A stretch of 64,000 bases of DNA from contig NZ_JACAOS010000001.1 of NCBI RefSeq assembly GCF_013386165.1, positions 113,476 through 177,475 of the forward strand, written 5' to 3'. Source of the stretch: Pseudomonas gingeri (GTDB lineage: Bacteria > Pseudomonadota > Gammaproteobacteria > Pseudomonadales > Pseudomonadaceae). The translations under genes were made by a program, and so were the position numbers. Numbering within the stretch: position 1 is the first letter of the stretch; each line of letters starts with the position of its first letter. This document shows positions 60,395 to 64,000 of this stretch, one piece after another. The notes beneath the pieces are model-generated. The model had not been told where the DNA came from, did not search any database, and worked only from the letters and a program-made list of their open reading frames with translations.

Positions 60395-60703
60395 ATGTTC
60401 TGGATCGAACGATGCGCCGATGGCAGTTATCTACACCAAGGCGTCGAATACCCTCTACCAGCGGAAGCCATTGAGCAGCTCGACGCTTATGAGATCGACA
60501 ACTCGGGAAATGAAGGGGCTAGGATCGTTTACCCATTCGAGTTGGAAACCAAACACGGATGGTTCAAGTGGGATTTCGTCATCATCGAATACGTTGAGCA
60601 AGACGCCGCCAGCTTCGTCGGCTTCGAAATCACCGACTTCCCTGCAGGGGTTCGACTCAAAGACGAGCTGGAGCTTCGCCTGCAAGACGGTTGGCCTGAC
60701 TGA
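60395..60703 (+). CDS. Small acidic protein of unknown function
   Basis: A 102-residue protein strongly rich in Asp and Glu, without signal peptide or membrane segment. It begins MFWIERCADGSYLHQGVEY and contains WDFVIIEYVEQDAASFVGF and the acidic end RLKDELELRLQDGWPD. No family was recognised. A strong ribosome site (AAGGAGG) supports translation. It lies 62 bases before the methyltransferase on the same strand but the latter has its own promoter, so co-function is only suggested. Small acidic proteins in such places are often immunity or inhibitor proteins; that is a guess. Confidence 0.65.
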   Translation: MFWIERCADGSYLHQGVEYPLPAEAIEQLDAYEIDNSGNEGARIVYPFELETKHGWFKWDFVIIEYVEQDAASFVGFEITDFPAGVRLKDELELRLQDGWPD

Positions 60704-60708
60704 AGCAC

Positions 60709-60736
60709 TCGACATGACGTCAGCGATGAGTAAAAT
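60709..60736 (+). promoter_or_regulatory. Sigma-70 promoter of the methyltransferase with TGACGTCA operator candidate
   Basis: TCGACA (60709-60714, 5 of 6 to TTGACA) and TAAAAT (60731-60736, 5 of 6 to TATAAT) are separated by 16 bases and end about 30 bases before the ATG. The spacer begins with the perfect palindrome TGACGTCA (60715-60722), which is well placed for a repressor or for self-control by the methyltransferase. Confidence 0.6.
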
Positions 60737-60765
60737 GCGCCACGCTCGAAAGAAGATATCTCCCC

Positions 60766-61827
60766 ATGATCGATGCAGTTGACCTTTTCTGTGGTGCTGG
60801 CGGACTGACCGCCGGCATGCTCAATGCCGGAATTGCAGTGCGGGCGGGCTACGACATCGAAGCCCAATGCGAATACGCCTATCACGAAAATAACCGTGCG
60901 GCTTTCGTCGCTTGCGACGTAAAGGACGTGACCGCCGAGCAGCTTCTCGGCTGGTACCGCCCCGAACGCTACCGCCTCCTCGCAGGTTGCGCTCCCTGCC
61001 AACCCTTCTCTACGTATAACCAAGGTAGGGATACCCGTACCGATCGTAAATGGCCGCTGCTGTACCATTTCGCGCGCCTAATAGAGGAAACCGAACCTCA
61101 CCTCGTGACGATGGAAAACGTTCCCGACGTAACCAAGCACCAGGTCTACCGCGACTTCGTCAAAAGCATCGAAAATAAGGGCTACAAGATTTGGGACGGG
61201 CGTGTTTCATGCGTCGATTACGGCCTGCCTCAAAAGCGCCGCAGGCACGTGCTTTTGGCATCGAAATTGGGCCTGCCCATCAGCATCATTCCACCAACCC
61301 ACAAAGATACTCACGTATCGGTGGAGAGCGTGATAAGGCACTTGCCACGTATCGCAGCAGGTCAGTGCGACCCGAATGACCCACTTCATCGAGCAGCGAC
61401 CCTATCTCTGCTTAACTTCCGGCGAATAACCCATTCGATACCTGGTGGCACCTGGCGAGACTGGCCGAAGGAACTGGTCGCCGAATGTCATCGCAAGGAG
61501 AGTGGGAAGACTTACGCCAGCGTTTATGGACGCATGCGAGCGGATGAGCCGGGCCCTACCATGACCACTCTCTGCTTCGGTTTTGGCAATGGCCGCTTTG
61601 GCCATCCCATCCAGAACCGTGCGATATCCCTTCGCGAGGCAGCGATCCTGCAATCCTTTCCAGACGACTATGTCTTTATGGAGCCCGAAAACATCACCTT
61701 CAAGGCAGTGGGCCGCATGATCGGCAACGCGGTGCCCGTCCGTTTAGGTGAAGTTATCGGCGAAAGCCTGATGAATCATGTCAGGGAGTACGAGGCGCAG
61801 CAGGCGGGAGGCCGAATTCGCGCCTGA
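60766..61827 (+). CDS. DNA (cytosine-5) methyltransferase, Dcm family
   Basis: Modification enzyme of 353 residues with all core motifs in the usual order: I DLFCGAGGLTAGM (6-18), IV GCAPCQPFSTY (74-84) with catalytic Cys78, VI ENVP (117-120), VIII QKRRRHVLLAS (156-166), IX RMRADEPGPTMTT (256-268) and X GRMIGNAVPV (316-325). The target-recognition stretch between VIII and IX is short (about 90 residues), so the recognised site cannot be named. It converges on and overlaps the Vsr gene by 47 bases. Presence with Vsr and a GHKL-nuclease points to a restriction-modification system. Confidence 0.93.
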   Translation: MIDAVDLFCGAGGLTAGMLNAGIAVRAGYDIEAQCEYAYHENNRAAFVACDVKDVTAEQLLGWYRPERYRLLAGCAPCQPFSTYNQGRDTRTDRKWPLLYHFARLIEETEPHLVTMENVPDVTKHQVYRDFVKSIENKGYKIWDGRVSCVDYGLPQKRRRHVLLASKLGLPISIIPPTHKDTHVSVESVIRHLPRIAAGQCDPNDPLHRAATLSLLNFRRITHSIPGGTWRDWPKELVAECHRKESGKTYASVYGRMRADEPGPTMTTLCFGFGNGRFGHPIQNRAISLREAAILQSFPDDYVFMEPENITFKAVGRMIGNAVPVRLGEVIGESLMNHVREYEAQQAGGRIRA

Positions 61828-62212
61828 GCCGAACGTCCAAAGCTACTAAGTCCTTCGTTTCACATTCCCACACGATCAGCACACGCCAGCCCAGCTCCTG
61901 CAGTTGGGCTTCCTTTCGAGCATCTCGCGCTACGTTTCCTTCGAACTTCGGAGTCCAGAACTCCGGGCGAGTCTTGGGCGTCGTAGCGTATTTACAACCA
62001 GGATGGCGATGCCAAAAACAACCATGCACGAAAACTACGGCGTGATGCTTCGCTAGAACAATATCTGGCGAACCTGGGAGCGACTTGGCGTGAAGCCTGA
62101 AGCGAAGCCCGAGCGCGTGCATCGCCTTGCGAACGAGCACCTCGGGCTTTGTATGAGCACGTCGTACGGCGCGCATGATGCCACTTTGCTTGAACGGCCC
62201 CTCAGAGGCCAT
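61781..62212 (-). CDS. vsr: Vsr-like very short patch repair endonuclease
   Basis: Strand-specific nickase of 143 residues that in E. coli repairs T:G mismatches left by deamination of 5-methylcytosine. Hallmarks are the N-terminal MRAVRRAHTKPEVLVRK, the catalytic Asp in GSPDIVL, the zinc/His stretch FVHGCFWHRHPGC and ELGWRVLIVWECE. The ATG at 62212 was chosen; it overlaps the end of the upstream ATPase gene by 11 bases, so translation is probably coupled to it. It sits opposite to the methyltransferase. It may protect the methylated sites or be the nicking part of restriction. Confidence 0.93.
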   Translation of the reverse strand: MASEGPFKQSGIMRAVRRAHTKPEVLVRKAMHALGLRFRLHAKSLPGSPDIVLAKHHAVVFVHGCFWHRHPGCKYATTPKTRPEFWTPKFEGNVARDARKEAQLQELGWRVLIVWECETKDLVALDVRLRREFGLPPAAPRTP

Positions 62213-64000
62213 CGACAATGCCCTTTATTCGGCCAGCATGGTGAGAGGCGGCAATGTAGTCCTCATAGATACGAGTAGCCTGGTTAACGAGATCACTGTA
62301 TGTGCGAATACTGCCATTCATTATTTTCATTCGAGAGTCGTATTCCTCTGCCAGGAAATTCGAATACACCGGCTGTTTCTCAACGATGAAAACAATATCG
62401 ATCATAGGAGGGCCGCCGGGAAATGGACTGGATGCGGGATTCTCATGAAAATACTGCTTGAGCGCACGCGAGTACTTAGTACCTTGCTCAATCAGAGCAT
62501 CCATACCAACTGTGAGGCCTGGCTTTTTTAATTCCAGAACGATGAATCTATTAGCAGTGCTCGTATATGCAATATCTAACCTTGCACCTGCCTCAGCCTC
62601 CGGACAAATCCTTTTCAGATAGTTGGTAAGCGTCATTTCATATTCTGTTGGTTTCTCTTTGTACCCCCATGAAGGGTCAACCAACCATAGATGCTTATAT
62701 ATATGATCTTGGACTACGCGCTCTTTGACCTGTTGCTCCTTATGCTGATCAAGCTTCCTGATAACACTCAACCTTTGTTCGATCACCTCCATCTGCATAG
62801 CGGCTTCGATATCCTCAACGGTAACCATAACCTCCCGAAAACCGCTAATATTTTTTTCGATGTCTATCGACTCAATTGCTTCGATATTATCTTGAACCTT
62901 CAATTTCTCGAACGCTAATATCTGCGCTTTCAAAATTTCACGCTTTTGGCTTTTCTGCTCAGCAGCAGTACCATTGAAACGCATGGTGTATATTTTATTG
63001 ATCAGCTGCTTGGCTTTTTTCTTAAAATTCGGCTTAAGACTTTCTATCCACTCTTCCAGCTTAGGGAACTCATCTACCAACTCTGCAGAGCCTAATTCTC
63101 TGCGCCATTCATCCCAATCGGAAGCGATATTCTTGAGCCTAGTTCTTATGTATCCCATAAACTCTTGGAAGCGGGGATCATTTTCCTGTACCCCCTGGCG
63201 ACTACTTACGGCTATATCCCTCTGGCCGTTAGCATCCAGAACGTCATATTGAAGCTCGCCAACAAGGTAACTATTGAAAACCTTAGAGTCATCAATTCGT
63301 TTCTGAATATCTTCTTCAAAGATACGCCCATTGGCCAATAAGGTAATGGCATTATTATTATCGTCATCCTTCTTCAACTGTTCGGGCACAACAACGCTGC
63401 CTATGAAGCCATTGACTACGGCCCCAGCTACAGTAACCCCATCAAAATGATGATGTTTCACATGATTGGCACAAAGCGCTAGAGTTGAAGCCTCCGCGTT
63501 CCCGAAAGTCCATACAAACTGGATGTCAGGATAGAACCCTCTGTCGGCGAGAGTGATGGGCGTACCGTTGACATGAATTTTGAAGTCGTGTGACTCACCG
63601 ATCACACTGAAACGCCGGGCTATCCGCCTACGAAGAAAGGACTCGGTGGCGGAGGTCAGATTCTTGTTGAGCGCTTCAAGCTTGATGACGGTGCCCGAAC
63701 TTTGTATTTCAATTTCATGTGGCGCGACCTTCGGCTCAGGAAAATACTCTCCGTTTCGCTCGATGGTAGTGGCTAGCTCATCAACCAAAACTTTGAACCC
63801 ATGCTGCGTGTGGCCAGCCATTCGGCTGTAAAGGGTTACATCGTTTGCCAATGAAAACATGGCTAACTTACCAATCCCTTTACGCCCCATACACTGTCGG
63901 CCTTTCGGGGTGATGCTTTCCCCATTATTGCGGCGCGCATATCCCACTGTAAGAAACTTATCTTGAAGAGCACCATAATCCATTCCATGACCGTCATCGG
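62202..64000 (-). CDS. GHKL ATPase with C-terminal PD-(D/E)XK/RecB-like nuclease signature, 5' end outside window
   Basis: The visible part, about 598 codons, starts inside the ATP-binding domain: DDGHGM (G1 box) at the window edge, then GRKGIGK (G2) and GTVIKLE (G3-like), the GHKL fold of MutL, MORC and Hsp90. A helical, partly coiled region rich in Lys/Glu follows (residues about 315-430 counted from Met at 63983). The C-terminal part holds WLVDPSW, RLDIAYT and VLELKKPG followed by EQGTKYSRAL, giving D-x13-ExK-x13-QxxxY, the pattern of RecB/Cas4-type nucleases. The gene is AT-richer than the rest of the window. Likely an ATP-dependent DNA-sensing nuclease; the N-terminus is missing here. 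Confidence 0.88.
   Translation of the reverse strand, partial: DDGHGMDYGALQDKFLTVGYARRNNGESITPKGRQCMGRKGIGKLAMFSLANDVTLYSRMAGHTQHGFKVLVDELATTIERNGEYFPEPKVAPHEIEIQSSGTVIKLEALNKNLTSATESFLRRRIARRFSVIGESHDFKIHVNGTPITLADRGFYPDIQFVWTFGNAEASTLALCANHVKHHHFDGVTVAGAVVNGFIGSVVVPEQLKKDDDNNNAITLLANGRIFEEDIQKRIDDSKVFNSYLVGELQYDVLDANGQRDIAVSSRQGVQENDPRFQEFMGYIRTRLKNIASDWDEWRRELGSAELVDEFPKLEEWIESLKPNFKKKAKQLINKIYTMRFNGTAAEQKSQKREILKAQILAFEKLKVQDNIEAIESIDIEKNISGFREVMVTVEDIEAAMQMEVIEQRLSVIRKLDQHKEQQVKERVVQDHIYKHLWLVDPSWGYKEKPTEYEMTLTNYLKRICPEAEAGARLDIAYTSTANRFIVLELKKPGLTVGMDALIEQGTKYSRALKQYFHENPASSPFPGGPPMIDIVFIVEKQPVYSNFLAEEYDSRMKIMNGSIRTYSDLVNQATRIYEDYIAASHHAGRIKGIVDGL

Overview
The window is chromosomal DNA of a fluorescent Pseudomonas (P. 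fluorescens group). This rests on gene order (gatCAB next to mreBCD-maf-rng-yhdP; rpoN-hpf-ptsN-rapZ-ptsO; lptBAC-kdsCD facing mlaFEDCB-ibaG-murA-hisGDC; fagA-fumC-orfX-sodA; algW near hisC), on the fused CysN/CysC gene, on high-GC codon use, and on many REP palindromes of the GTAGGAGC-type scattered between genes. No rRNA, tRNA, insertion sequence, prophage or CRISPR array was seen.

Layout. 0-6.3 kb: uracil uptake and salvage (uraA-upp, minus), hpt, a WbuC-like cupin, an AEC permease, a PcaC-like protein, a CaCA-family exchanger with unusual ion-site residues, and a minimal RlpA lipoprotein. 6.3-14.8 kb: gatCAB (minus) divergent from mreBCD, maf and rng, which cover tRNA-dependent amidation, rod shape, house-cleaning pyrophosphatase and RNase G. 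14.8-23.8 kb: yhdP, an inserted EF-hand gene, a nitrilase homologue and the TldD/PmbA protease pair around yjgA. 23.8-26.9 kb: the iron-starvation operon fagA-fumC-orfX-sodA behind a clear Fur box, supplying an iron-free fumarase and a Mn-type superoxide dismutase. 27-34.2 kb (minus): the nitrogen PTS/RpoN group and the lipopolysaccharide group (LptABC export, KdsCD for Kdo synthesis). 34.5-42.6 kb (plus): the Mla phospholipid pathway, ibaG, murA and hisG-hisD-hisC. 43-49 kb: a periplasmic protein of unknown role inserted between hisC and algW, then algW, a Nif3-like protein and the sulfate-activation genes cysD-cysNC. 49-60 kb: an acyltransferase, pta, a DUF3565 protein, slyD, glutathione peroxidase, an Old-Yellow-Enzyme homologue, a glycosyltransferase, cysZ, trxB, a class III aminotransferase and a HopJ-like protein.

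The last ~3.6 kb (60.4-64.0 kb) is different: it is AT-richer toward the end and carries accessory defence-type genes. These are a small acidic protein, a DNA cytosine-5 methyltransferase, a Vsr-like nickase overlapping it tail to tail, and the 3' part of a large GHKL-type ATPase whose C-terminus carries a PD-(D/E)XK/RecB-like nuclease signature. It resembles MutL/MORC-like ATPase restriction-modification clusters and continues past the window edge. It is the best candidate here for an under-described system.

All functional statements come from reading motifs and gene order; no database search was run.
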